In this document: in pieces, positions 9,173-18,921 of the stretch
Layout: every line of letters begins with the position of its first letter
Numbering within the stretch: the first letter of the stretch is position 1
NCBI GenBank assembly: GCA_003427395.1
Contig: BFEA01000059.1
Span: forward strand, 995,270 to 1,023,422
DNA from: Chara braunii
Lineage: Eukaryota; Streptophyta; Charophyceae; Charales; Characeae
Length of the DNA: 28,153 nt
Reading direction: 5' to 3'
Notes under the pieces: generated by a model
The model's database searches: none
Told to the model about the DNA's origin: nothing
Seen by the model: only the letters and a program-made list of their open reading frames with translations
Translations under genes and position numbers: made by a program

Positions 9173-9186
9173 TGGCTCTGATACCA
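9173..9186 (-). promoter_or_regulatory. E1 primer-binding site for initiator tRNA-Met
   Basis: The minus strand reads TGGTATCAGAGCCA, the complement of the 3' end of plant initiator tRNA-Met including the CCA tail. This is the commonest PBS of plant LTR retrotransposons. It sits upstream of gag in the correct orientation and marks the 5' LTR boundary at about 9187. Confidence 0.88.
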
Positions 9187-9465
9187 ACCTCACGCCCAGC
9201 GCGACTTCCTGATCGGAGTGGGATGGAGACCCGGAAGTGCGAAAGAGGGGTGTGTCAAGGATTTTAGGAAATTGTCGTGGAGTCCCAGGTCGGAACTGAG
9301 ATCTCTTGTGGCCAGTTCAAGGGTAACTGAGTAAGATGGTAATCCCGAGTTGCATCGGTAGTTTGGGCTTCAGGACAAAAGACTACTATTGGTGTGAGTA
9401 TCGGCGTCGTGGTCGGTCTCGGATCTGAGGGACCTTCGGGACGCTATGAGTGTCGCGTTGGCTGG
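9187..9465 (-). other. Candidate E1 5' LTR region, unconfirmed
   Basis: The PBS position requires the 5' LTR to end at about 9187 and extend to higher coordinates. No TG...CA borders and no second copy were found in the window, so neither length nor identity can be confirmed. No gene is visible here. Confidence 0.3.
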
Positions 9466-9966
9466 TTAGCCATCGGCGTCGCTCATAGCAGACTTCAGAA
9501 TCTGACGAGGCTGGTCTCCGTCGGAGACTATGCGATCGATGGTCCGCCTCAGTTCGGGTCCAGCGGACGAATCCCGCTGTGTGGTAAATGCGATTTTGCT
9601 AGCACTCCGAGCACGGGGTCCGCGGCCAGTAGGGGCGGATCGCGCATAGGGGACCGCTGTTAGACAGTGAAAGGGGATTACGAGGTGGTGGGGAGGATAA
9701 TTGGTCTCGATGATGGCGATTCCTGGCTTGGCGATGACGTGTCGTGCGTGCGAGTGGGGAAATTGGGGTAGGAAGGCTATCGCGCTTAAGGCCTGTTCAA
9801 TATCCAATTCGCATACGCGCTCCATTCTTGCGTAAAAAGGGAACTCGGGGAGGTGGGACCGGGGTCGCGCGGCTTGATAGACACGCTCTCGTTCCCAACA
9901 TTCCCAGAATTTTTGATGCCTCAAACTCTCGCGATCCGTAACGTAAAAGGGAATCTCAACGTCCAT
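9466..9966 (-). CDS. Unidentified reading frame truncated by a foldback element
   Basis: Starting at the ATG at 9966 the frame encodes about 166 residues that look like real protein in the first half: MDVEIPFYVTDRESLRHQKF, then WECWERERVY and ERMERV-like amphipathic and aromatic segments. A Ser/Arg/Pro-rich tail (YARSAPTGRGPRARSASKIA) follows. I recognise no domain. The open frame extends upstream to 10008, but those 14 codons lie inside the foldback element at 9965-10500, so the original 5' part is displaced or lost. Beyond the element, near 10501-10560 on the minus strand, a frame ending YDENNPFFMG could be the missing upstream part, which is inference. It may be a gag or other fragment of a further retroelement. 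Confidence 0.4.
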   Translation of the reverse strand: MDVEIPFYVTDRESLRHQKFWECWERERVYQAARPRSHLPEFPFYARMERVCELDIEQALSAIAFLPQFPHSHARHVIAKPGIAIIETNYPPHHLVIPFHCLTAVPYARSAPTGRGPRARSASKIAFTTQRDSSAGPELRRTIDRIVSDGDQPRQILKSAMSDADG

Positions 9967-10500
9967 CAACAGAAAAATTCCCACGATAAATGAAAGTTGA
10001 AAAAACATTCCTTAAAAACAAAATGATAAAAAATCCTTCATATTTATAAATTATCATTCCAATGTTGGTCAAATTCTAAAATTTTCAGTTTTATTTGATA
10101 AATTCCCGTCTAAATATGAGCTTTCCCTTCCAACGACATCTATTTGTTCAAGATGAAATGAAAGTCTGGACGAGTTAATGAAATGTTTTAATTAAATTTT
10201 CATTCTACTACAAGAAATATTTTCTAATTTAGATTGGATTAACCTATTTATGACTAAAAATCCTTACTTAGAATGACAGTCCAATTAAAATATTTCATGA
10301 ACTCGCCCACACTTTCATTCCATCTCTAACATGCAGTTCAAATAAGAAGGGATACCCCATTCTTGGAAGGAAAGTTTTCAAGTAAGACGAAAAATTTTAA
10401 AATTGGAATGACATTTTTTAAGATAGAATGAAAATTTAAAATTTAGAATGTAATTTCACTATAGAATGATTATTTAATTGAGGAAAATTTTTCCGTTGAT
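9965..10500. mobile_element. 536-bp AT-rich foldback element
   Basis: Nearly the whole segment is an imperfect palindrome. Its ends are ATCAACAGAAAAATT (9965-9979) and, on the minus strand from 10500, ATCAACGGAAAAATT. The inner arms 10155-10194 and 10282-10321 match at 34 of 40 positions. Intermediate parts also pair, for example the TCATTCCAAT near 10050 with its complement near 10400. GAATG recurs throughout. There is no coding frame, and I cannot see a clear target-site duplication. Confidence 0.75.
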
Positions 10501-10936
10501 ACCCATAAAAAAGGGGTTGTTTTCATCATAGGCCCTCGGGGTCGAGTCCCGAGGACGGGCGTGGAAGACGCGTCTTTGCGATCGTACTTATACGCGGGTG
10601 CGAGAGATCATGCTTCCCGTTGATGGGTCGTTTCAGGTGCCCCCGTGGTTCCCCAAAGGTTCGTCATGCAACTACCAGATGAAAAAGAAAAACAACTTTC
10701 GGGCATAACATAAGGCAATCCCTCGGCAAACCCGTCATTCATGCATCGATAAAGCTGCGAAGGGTTCATCATCTAGCCGATCCACTTAAAGCAACCAGAA
10801 AGACTGATTAGTTTCCCAGCCACACCAAGCGGCACCATCGTACAAAATCGGAGATAAGAAAGATGGTTTTTGCCTGAAACCAAAATTTTATACAAGGAAA
10901 AGAAAAGAAAGGTCACGATCCCACACTCGTTTGTTC
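10501..10936. other. Non-coding interval
   Basis: No supported gene. The only open frame of note (10773-11258, minus) is mostly encoded by the adjacent (TC)n tract and lacks domains. A CCTCGGG/CCCGAGG hairpin occurs near 10532-10552. Confidence 0.5.
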
Positions 10937-10947
10937 CTCTCTCTCTC

Positions 10948-11006
<59 letters not shown>
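10937..11006. repeat. (TC)n microsatellite
   Basis: A nearly pure TC tract of about 70 bp with one early CA interruption. On the minus strand it encodes an artificial Arg-Glu repeat. Confidence 0.95.
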
Positions 11007-11010
<4 letters not shown>

Positions 11011-11706
11011 ACCATGTTGTCGAGCGCATCGGTCTGGCAATGCACAAGGCAGCGCGGGACCCTCCTGGCCACATCAGGCAGGAGTTGGTCTAAATCATCG
11101 TCGCAAATACATAATGGAGCTTCCGCAAGCCGCTGCGGCCGAGTGCGCCAGCCATACCTCTCGCGAGCCCCTACGATAGGATAGGGCCTATGAGAGGCAC
11201 GACTTACCTCCACCTTACAGGAGTTGTCACCTCCCTTCGTTGGGCGTATCCCCGCCAAGCCTTCAGTCCACAGTACGAAAGTTGGTCAGTTGCAATCGCA
11301 GAGGTGGACCAGCCGAGCGCGTTTCTCGTTCGTTGTAGCATAGGGGGTACGCGCGGTATTACGCCTTTATCGAACCCGCACGCGAACCGACATCTTGGGG
11401 GGCTGAGGTCCCAAGCGCGACTCATCGTCGGTCGACTAGGACGCATCCCACACACCACGTGCACACCATCCTAAGAACATAAAAATCAAAACACGCACGC
11501 ATACACGCACATATACAAAACGACAACAGATAAACAACGCGACAACATTCCTAGTCTCTTCAGTAGCCATCCCATAACCTTCTGACGCGAGAATTGGATA
11601 GGCGACGTGCGCGAGACTTAGTATAAAATTGCATGGACGCAGGACCTACTCATATCGACTAGCAATGCAATCATACACAAGCAGTCGCAATGATGACGTA
11701 CTATGT
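11007..11706. other. Non-coding interval
   Basis: Mixed-composition sequence with only short frames. From 11259 to 11706 I see no gene or repeat. 11490-11540 is rich in ACACGCAC-like simple sequence. Confidence 0.5.
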
Positions 11707-11966
11707 AGTGCCCATAATCAAGCGGTCTCTCGTGGATCCGAGTACCGCTTATGGCACTCAAGTGTCAGACTCGAAGTATCGTGAAGGTTCGCCCCTTCAC
11801 GATATTGCATGGCTGAGGGAATAGTCGTACGGTCGCCGCGACACCTCCGACCTTTAGGCTGAGTGTCTCAACAGGCAGGGGAAATAGACTCTGCGCGGAG
11901 GAAAATCCCTTCAATGCAGAGTCTACGGTCTGGGATGTTCTGGACAAGGACCTCGAATCCAGGTCC
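11707..11966. repeat. Cluster of four hairpins
   Basis: Four stems follow one another. 11707-11726 pairs with 11744-11758 (13 bp around a 5-nt bulge). 11777-11787 pairs perfectly with 11794-11804, with loop TTCGCC. 11885-11894 pairs perfectly with 11916-11925. 11948-11953 pairs with 11961-11966. They could belong to the untranslated part of an unrecognised element. Confidence 0.6.
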
Positions 11967-12779
11967 AGGACCAACGTCCGACTAAGAAATCTTTTAAGAA
12001 GCATTCAACAATAACACGGTTTTTTTTTTTTTTTCTCAATCTCAACCCCTATTTAATCTGTAGGCGTGAGCCCTCACAAGTCACGCGAACCCTCAACATA
12101 GATACATACATAAATACATGTAAGGGGGGGTTAAAGTATGTGACGATCACTTCTCACATTCACAGTGTGACTCCTCATAGCCATATATATGTTTGTGATC
12201 GCAGACAGTCAAATCCAAATCCGAACCACGAAACATACCTGCAATCACATCAAAGATTCAACCAAAAGTCCATGCACTACACGGGGTCAACTTCAACCAA
12301 TCTCTATACTCATACCCCTCGCTTTAGCCATGCAAGCCCCAACCTTTGTCCAACCAACCTTAATTAAATACCGAGTACCTTTGTTAAATGGTCATTCAAT
12401 AAAAGTCCAGGTGAAAAGATTAATAAAATAATAAAATCACCAGGGCTAAAGCCTAATGGTTGAGAATTGAGGGTGAATTGGAGTTGAGTCGTAAGCTGAC
12501 GAATCGACAACCGACCTGTTATCAGTGATAACAAAAGATGATTCTTGTAGGATCAAACTGAGTTTAGCCCTGATCTTGAATCAAACGATCAAGAGGACCT
12601 GTAACACAGACATGCCAATCCCCAGGCTACATGGAGAATAATTTTCATATCACGATCTCAACCAAAATCGTCCTAACTAGCTAAGCCTGAATCTCCCTCT
12701 AAGTAAAGTACTAAAAGAAAAGTAGATCCTGGCAAGATCTCTTCTATACCGAGTGGATTGTCGGAATTTTCACTTGTCA
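11967..12779. other. Non-coding interval
   Basis: No gene seen. It contains a run of 15 T (12020-12034), a G run near 12124, ATACATA-type simple sequence around 12100 and a perfect hairpin TGTTATCAGTGATAACA near 12518-12534. Confidence 0.5.
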
Positions 12780-13380
12780 AAAATATATTATAACTCCTCT
12801 TAGACTGAGAAAATTTTGGTAGCGCTTCTCGTAGGAAAAGTGTCTTTCCAGAATTTATATAAACTCAAATATAAAACCGAAATAATCTCTAACTTAAGAA
12901 GGTTAATTTTTTATCTAACTTCTTAAATTAGTAAAAATTTGGGCAACACTCTCTTTAGAAAGGGAGACTTCCCATATTTATACTAACTCATATTCGAACT
13001 CAAAAGATAAACTTGAGTTCAACTAAGACAAAATCCAACCGACTCCTTAGTTTGCAGAAATTTTGGCAGCACTTCCTTTAGAAAGGTGTTATTCAAAAAT
13101 TCATACAAAGCTAAGTTCAAATCTGAGTAACTTTGACTCTTCAAAGTCAAAATTTTGTCAGACTCCCTGATTTAGTAAAACTTTGGACAGCATTCCCTTT
13201 AGAAAAGAAGATTTTCCAACTTTTTACTAAGTCATGTACAAACTTAGACAAGTTTGACTTTGAAAAGTCAAAATTTGACTAACTCCTTGGATTTGTAGAA
13301 ATTTCGGTAGCGCTTCTCATAGAGAAAGTGACTTACCAAGATTTATACAAGCCCAGGTATAATAAACGATGCCAGAAAAT
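12780..13380. repeat. Five-copy ~120-bp tandem repeat with a hairpin in most units
   Basis: Diverged copies are anchored on an AAATTTTGGNAGC-like core at 12811, 12935, 13058, 13178 and 13299, giving spacings of 124, 123, 120 and 121 bp. Each core is followed by a small inverted repeat centred on TTTAGAAA or an equivalent: CTCTCTTTAGAAAGGGAG in unit 2, CCTTTAGAAAGG in unit 3 and CTTCTCATAGAGAAAG in unit 5. Units 1 and 4 are weaker. The unit ends with an ACTCAAGTTCAAACTCA-like stretch. No coding frame. Confidence 0.8.
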
Positions 13381-13650
13381 GTAAAAATTGACCTAAGTAA
13401 AAATAAACTTAGCTCAGAAAATGCAGGAATCGAAACTAACTCCTATGACTTTAGCACGTGGCGAGCAACTAAAGTAACTACCTATCAAACTGAAACTCAA
13501 ACTTGGTAGTCATCTCACTCAGTCACATGCTGGTCAAACCACAAAGGTAAGTACTCTCACCAACCCAAGTCACATTTGGCAAACAATAGTTCATTGTCTT
13601 TCAATGATTTATCCCTTTATATCCAACTTACATAGGGCATCGAGTTAGGT
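13381..13650. other. Non-coding AT-rich spacer between the two repeat arrays
   Basis: No gene seen. A weak hairpin, ACAATAGTTCATTGT, lies near 13583-13597. Confidence 0.5.
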
Positions 13651-14439
13651 CATTCATTTTAGAAACAATGTCAACTCTTTGCCTTAATTATACACGAACA
13701 AGTTGCACAACTACTTCTCTCTTCATTGGGCATACGACTAAGCCATTCGTCTTAGAAACAATGCCGAGTCGCCTTGATTTGTTTAAATAGCAAAGTTATA
13801 TATATCTCTATGAGTTTTGATGTTCAAAAGTGGGCTTAGGACTGAGTCATTCATCTTAGAAAGAATGCTCAGCCGGCCCAAGTTACCTTCAATTATAGCT
13901 CTTAGTTATACTATTTTAATTTGTGATAAGGTTATAGTCAGACCATTCGTTTTAGAAACAATGTTTCGTTAGCCTTGTTTTTATATATAGACATATAAAA
14001 AATCATTTTTCCTTGTTCACATTATAATCCTGTGGCCTCGGACTTAGACTATTCATCTTAGAAACAATGTCCAATCTTTGGCATGAACCTCCCTCAGAAT
14101 AAAACAACAAAAAACGTTGAGTCATTCGTCTTAGAAACAATGTTAAACCCTCTTTTCTCAATTAAAAAAAAAAAAACAGGGTCAAGACCCAGAGAACGTT
14201 CAGAAACCACCAAAAAATAAACAGCGACCAGACCATTCATCTTAGAAACAATGTCTGGTCCTCAAAATTTGCACAATCAATACCACACAGAAACAACAAC
14301 CACGCCATTCATCTTAGAAACAATGTCTGGCTAAAGTAAATAAACATAGCAACCAAGCCATTCATCTAAGAAACAATGCTTGGTCCTTAAAAAAACAGAA
14401 CAAAACACAGCAGTCAGGCCATTCGTCTTAAAAACAATG
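13651..14439. repeat. Array of ten hairpins sharing a 20-bp core
   Basis: The core CATTCRTCTTAGAAACAATG occurs, with 0-2 differences, at 13651, 13744, 13848, 13944, 14050, 14123, 14234, 14306, 14359 and 14420, spaced 53-111 bp apart. CATT and AATG at its ends pair. In several copies the stem extends into flanks that differ in sequence between copies yet stay complementary: GACCAGA with TCTGGTC at 14234, ACCAAG with CTTGGT at 14359, CTGAG with CTCAG at 13848, CGACT with AGTCG at 13744, GAGTT with AACTC at 13651. The spacers are otherwise unrelated. There is no coding frame. I do not recognise the family. Confidence 0.85.
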
Positions 14440-14686
14440 TCTGGCTCTATAAGACCCGTTCAAACACAAGCAAAACTGCCTTCCTCCCAACCTTCCCCCT
14501 GATGCAACCCCTTTTCACAATCTGCTTTCAGACAACCAACAAAAATGAAACTGAAATTGCACATGCATTTTTTTACTTAGTCTGGTTTGTGTTATGAAAG
14601 TCAAACTAAAAAGTCAAAGTAGGGATGCATGCAGTATACTTAGTCAAAACATAGCAGGGAGTGCAGATAAAGGTTATAACTGGGTT

Positions 14687-14695
14687 TATAAAAGG
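14687..14695 (+). promoter_or_regulatory. TATA-box-like sequence
   Basis: TATAAAAGG is a strong TATA consensus on the plus strand, about 20 bp upstream of an ATG frame without recognisable domains. It may be an LTR or pseudogene promoter, or chance in AT-rich DNA. Confidence 0.25.
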
Positions 14696-17600
14696 AGAGC
14701 AATGGTTACCTTTCAATTCCCTGCTTCCAGAACTCCTCCCGAGTTCCGACAGAGCTCCTACAATCGGTGGGTTAACTCCCCACAGAGTCTTGATGCGGAC
14801 CTACGGGTTGCAATCCCGCCTGCCGCATTCCTCTCAGAACCAATAGACTAGACTTAGAGTAAGAAGGGCAGAAGAAGATAGATTTAGTCTCTTAGATCCA
14901 AGGAGGGTGCTCTCAGACTCGCGTGAGACTCGGAGGGCGTGGATATCTCTGATCGCCTGAGGGCTCCGCAATGACAGCCAAAACTCCAAAACAGTTTGGT
15001 CAACCGAAGTTAAAACGCCAAGGTCAGCTTTCTGACGACTTCCTGGTTTGCAACAATAATCTCTTCCACAAGTAGGATTATGCCACCTTGTCGAGCTCAC
15101 GACCCAAGGTGCACTGGTCACATGTCAGCCTGCACTCTCGTGGTTGGCCTGCTGCAACTTGCACAACGCACCAGGCACGGTACTGCAGTGTGCCGTAATT
15201 GTAAGCCGCTACAACATTAGGTAGTCATGAACTATAGTCGTTGCTGTACCACACAACAAACATCAACAAAATGTTGTCAACACCGATACCCAAAGATAGT
15301 CGTAGTGGCTGCCGAGACACAGCCGTCAGCGGTGCCACTCGTTCAGCAATCGCGTGCAATAGTCATGCGCCTCTGTAATGCCCCACAAAGATGTAATTCG
15401 GCAGAACTCGAGCTTAGCTGAAATTGCAACCGGTACAAATGGGGTCCTTGCCCAGAGACCAATCCTCATGGCAAGATACAAGACGGTCTACTCAGACTAC
15501 CGTAGCCCATACTTCTGCTCATCTCGTTTTCTGCCGACAGCTCGCTCGCTCGCCCAGCTGTGAACAACCCGCAGGTAAGTATTCACCCTTTTTCTTCCCC
15601 CCCCGTCCCACTACTTCGCTCGAGAAGATAGACAGTGCTACTGTCAACATGTACCTCCTGCCCGACTAGTCTCACATTGTCTTCTTCTTTCCTTTCCTCC
15701 ACTCCATTAACTCCCCATTCGACTCTCTTCCCGCACTTTCTCTCCTCCTTCACAGCATGTCGGGATTCACTACCTTGTGCCCCCTCGACTCGACTCCCCA
15801 AATGAGCCAAGTACGAACGAGTCTCCCGCTAAAATATGGGAGCATGCACCGAACCAAGATAACCCCCCCCCCCCCCCAAAAATAAAAGAAAAAAAAGGGC
15901 AACCGACAAGAAACAGGCCGCGGGACGTACCAACGCACCCTTGGTCCTGCAAAGCGGGCCCGCGAATGGGCTCCCCCGCAGAACTAAAGGGGATAGTCCC
16001 GCGGGACCCTCAACCCCTTAGCTTCTCCAACACTCCATTGCTCCTGCGCTGTCGCCCGCTGGCTTCGATCCTCGCACCTCCGTGTCACAAGGCCAATGCC
16101 GTAACCTATAGGATTAAGCCCAAGCCTGAGACCAGTGGGCGCAGACTCCTACATAAAGCGGTGCAGCACGACGCTCGGGGCCAAGAAAAAGTGGTATGGA
16201 CCTCATTCTCTGCCTACAACCAAGCGTGCGACCGTTAAACACCCTCGCCGACTTACTCCAACTACGCCACCGCGGCCACGCGCGCCCTCCCGCATGCCAA
16301 ACCTACCGCCGGTCAAGCGCGCAAGACAAAACCCAAACCCTTTAATCCCCCGTCTAATTAGTAATAAAAATCAAGTCATTTGGTTATGTTAGCTTCACAA
16401 TCAAATACAAAGGAAGAAATCACACGCGCGCCTTAAAACTGGGCGCTCACTCACGCTTCTTAGTCGAACAATCCTTAGTCTGCATACGGTCGACCACAGC
16501 GTTCCGCGTCGATACTCCAAAATAGTCGAATTAATCAAACTTTCTGTTGCTTGTAAAACACAGGGCGGATACCCTTGTCAGGGTATTCGCGCCGACAACT
16601 TACCGAACCATATTAAGTGACGTCCCCGTCGCTTCGCCAAATCACAAAGCTATAAAATTCATCCACACTCCAAATGCTGACGAGAAAGGAACCAATCCGA
16701 TTAGCCGACAGACTCATGTTTGAGGCCTCCATCAAATCGTGTCAACACAATTATATGCCGCCAGGGTTTTAACCTGGGTCTTCATTGTCCTGACACTAGG
16801 ACGCCGGTGTACTACGCATCGGTACTACAACATAAGTTCCAAAGACCCTCACATTCGTCCTCTCCCCTTTGTCCTAGACAAACGCCGACTTTTTGTTGAG
16901 TGTCCCAGTTAGTCTCTTCCCTGCAAGCAGAGCCATAACTAGGGACGCGGACCTTAATCGAAACCTCAAAAGACACTCCCGCCTTCTTCTCGAAATTCCT
17001 CACAATCAAACACATATACACATATACACATAATTTTATTTCAACTCTTTCTGCAGTCTAGTACAAGAATGCTAGGTCTCCATCATGGCCCACCATAGTC
17101 TGGTTGATGGGGCCAGATCTACGACCCACCGCATTGTTATCTTAGCGGAAGTGCCCTCGCTGGTTACGCAACGATAGGCTTTTTCCTGATAAGCATTCAA
17201 TCAGGACTACACAAATGACTTCGACAGACTCGACTAGTATCCCCCACCATCCCGCCGGAGTAATTCCCTGAGGCGTGCATACCCCTTAAACTCTTACTCC
17301 TTCGGTAGACGTGGGCCCGCCACCAGGTTGTGCCGGTCAGCAGCCATCCGCTAGGGGTTGTGCCCTAACAGTGCTAAACTTTACCGCTTAGCTTGATCTT
17401 CCTCAATATACCTTAATATTAACACAAGTGTCTAGACGGTGCGTCGCAAAACAGACCACAAGCCCACAGCAGGGCTACGCAGGGATCTGTCTCACTTTAT
17501 AAAGGTGTTTACCAGCTCCCTGTGGGACAACACAGAGAGCACGACACCCTTCTCACAATCACAAACAAAATCACTGTCAGGTTCACAAGGCCGTGGTCCC

Positions 17601-18321
17601 CTGACTTGATCAGAGACAGCGAACCACACATCCTAATGACATCTATCAAATGCACTGACTTGCGACATGCTCAGTTCCACCAATAATCCAAACCGTTTTT
17701 CCTGGTCCGTCTCGTCAGACTTTATTAACTCAAGCCCTGTTTTCCATGCCATTAATTTTTTTACCCACCTTTAACTATTAAAAGTGAGAGTCATCCCTTC
17801 CTTTTCTAGGATGAACTTTTATGCGACCTTTTTAAAACACCTTCCTTTTGAAGATGAGTCTTCCAATAGATAATATTACCACCTTCCCAACCTGAAGGGG
17901 TCTTAACCATAAACAACTCAAACTAAGAGACCAACTTATGGGTCCTCTTCACAACTCAACAATAACATTTGGCATGGTAAAGCATCCGAGCCTCGAAGGC
18001 TCATAAATCCCATAGGATTCTCACAATCTTTCATAAACAGGCTGCACTGTCTCTTCTTATACTCGACCCTATCATCCGCCTGTGAGCAGATCGCACGAGT
18101 ATACCAAAGAATACACAACATTCACACTCACACAACACAAAGCACATGAGATGTTTCCCACACATCTCTCACACAAAGTCATAACACAATAGGATAAAGC
18201 CACACATGTGAGAGTGATAGCGATCGTCGCAAAAACAATTATCATAAAGTCTCAAATTATAATACACTCGGGAGCAAAATGTCCCTCTCAAAAACTCAAT
18301 ACAAATTATGATCTCATTGTC

Positions 18322-18383
18322 CTACTCATCTGAGTAGAGCTCATGTCCTTGAAGTACTAAGTCACACAATATACTCAAGGACA
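18322..18383. repeat. Two adjacent hairpins upstream of the downstream gag-like frame end
   Basis: CTACTCA and TGAGTAG form a perfect 7-bp stem (18322-18337). 18344-18356 pairs with 18372-18383 over 12 bp with one bulged A and a 15-nt loop. They lie about 190 bp past the end of the minus-strand gag-like frame, so they may belong to its 3' untranslated part. Confidence 0.4.
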
Positions 18384-18573
18384 CAAATGAATCCCAATCA
18401 CACAAATCACAACATAACTGCGTGCTCACACATGTCATTCAATATGAATGTCAATTCCTAATTTATACAAAAGAAAAACCCCTCAAAACCTGTCAAGTAC
18501 CATAGCGTACATAAGTACAAGTAGACAGGACTCACACGACTGACTCAGGGTATGTACAACTCTAACTCATCCT

Positions 18574-18921
18574 TTATGTAAAAAGAGCCCTAACCCTACC
18601 GACCCATAGACAAACCAGTCCCCACTCACTCATCTCCTCCTGGTTTTGCCTATACAGTTGAGCTCTACCCCCATCTGCAGTCCATTCTACTATTCTACCC
18701 TGCCTATCGTACATCTTCTCATCCCTCTCAGTAACTCTTCCTGCAGCCTTATCCTCGAGGAACTTTGGACACTCAAGGGCCCTGTGCATGCCGTCCCGAA
18801 AATCGAAGCACATATTTTCCGACTTTCTCTGAAACTTCTTCTTCTTCTTCCCATGTGGATCTGAGGACGAGGAACCGACTTGGTTGGCTCGTGGCTTCCT
18901 GCTACTGCTGCCCAGAGACAT
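18574..18921 (-). pseudogene. Zinc-knuckle C-terminus of the downstream gag-like protein
   Basis: The stretch has a Lys-rich patch (DPHGKKKKKFQRK) and then a zinc knuckle with Cys38, His46 and Cys51 in CCHC spacing. Residue 41 is Phe instead of the second Cys (MCFDFRDGMHRALEC). Knuckles of this type bind nucleic acid, so this one is probably inactive. It is frameshifted relative to the upstream gag-like frame, with the junction around 18900-18950. The tail (KFLEDKAAGRVTERDEKMYD) is charged and ends at 18574. Confidence 0.75.

Larger units (their letters stand above)
1835..9186 (-). mobile_element. E1: decayed Ty3/gypsy-type LTR retrotransposon
   Basis: On the minus strand the order is PBS (9173-9186), leader (about 8650-9172), gag, aspartic protease, RT, RNase H, PHD-like finger, integrase zinc finger, integrase core and C-terminal tail. 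RT-RNase H before integrase is the Ty3/gypsy order. The copy is dead: gag has several frameshifts, the protease is split by a DNA insertion, and pol carries in-frame stops. The block from 4851 to about 2330 stays in one frame, so decay there is by substitution. Neither LTR is confirmed. A 5' LTR should start at about 9187 and extend upward. The 3' LTR is absent or unrecognisable. Confidence 0.88.
14440..18573. other. Long non-coding interval
   Basis: No gene can be supported over about 4.1 kb. Short frames lack domains and typical protein composition. Visible items are a TATA-like sequence at 14687, a perfect 5' splice-donor consensus CAG|GTAAGT at 15572-15580, a run of 15 C (15863-15877), a perfect palindrome GTCCCGCGGGAC (15996-16007), a tRNA T-arm-like hairpin (16763-16779) and two adjacent hairpins (18322-18337 and 18344-18383). 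It could hold degraded LTRs, but I found no repeated pair. Confidence 0.5.

Noticed and set aside
10530-10556. T-arm-like hairpin around GGGGTCGAGTCCCGA
   Set aside because: Only the single arm fits a tRNA. The expected 5' acceptor strand is absent upstream.
10773-11258. 161-residue minus-strand frame
   Set aside because: Its centre is an Arg-Glu repeat encoded by the (TC)n tract, and no domain is recognisable in the remaining parts.
13651-14439. CRISPR-like array
   Set aside because: The repeated core is 20 bp with variable spacing and copy divergence, the flanks are self-complementary, and the context is a eukaryotic retrotransposon region without cas genes.
16757-16840. tRNA or tRNA-derived SINE on the minus strand
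   Set aside because: The hairpin at 16763-16779 has T-arm geometry (5-bp stem, 7-nt loop), but the loop departs from TTCRANY and I could not find a matching acceptor stem or D-arm.
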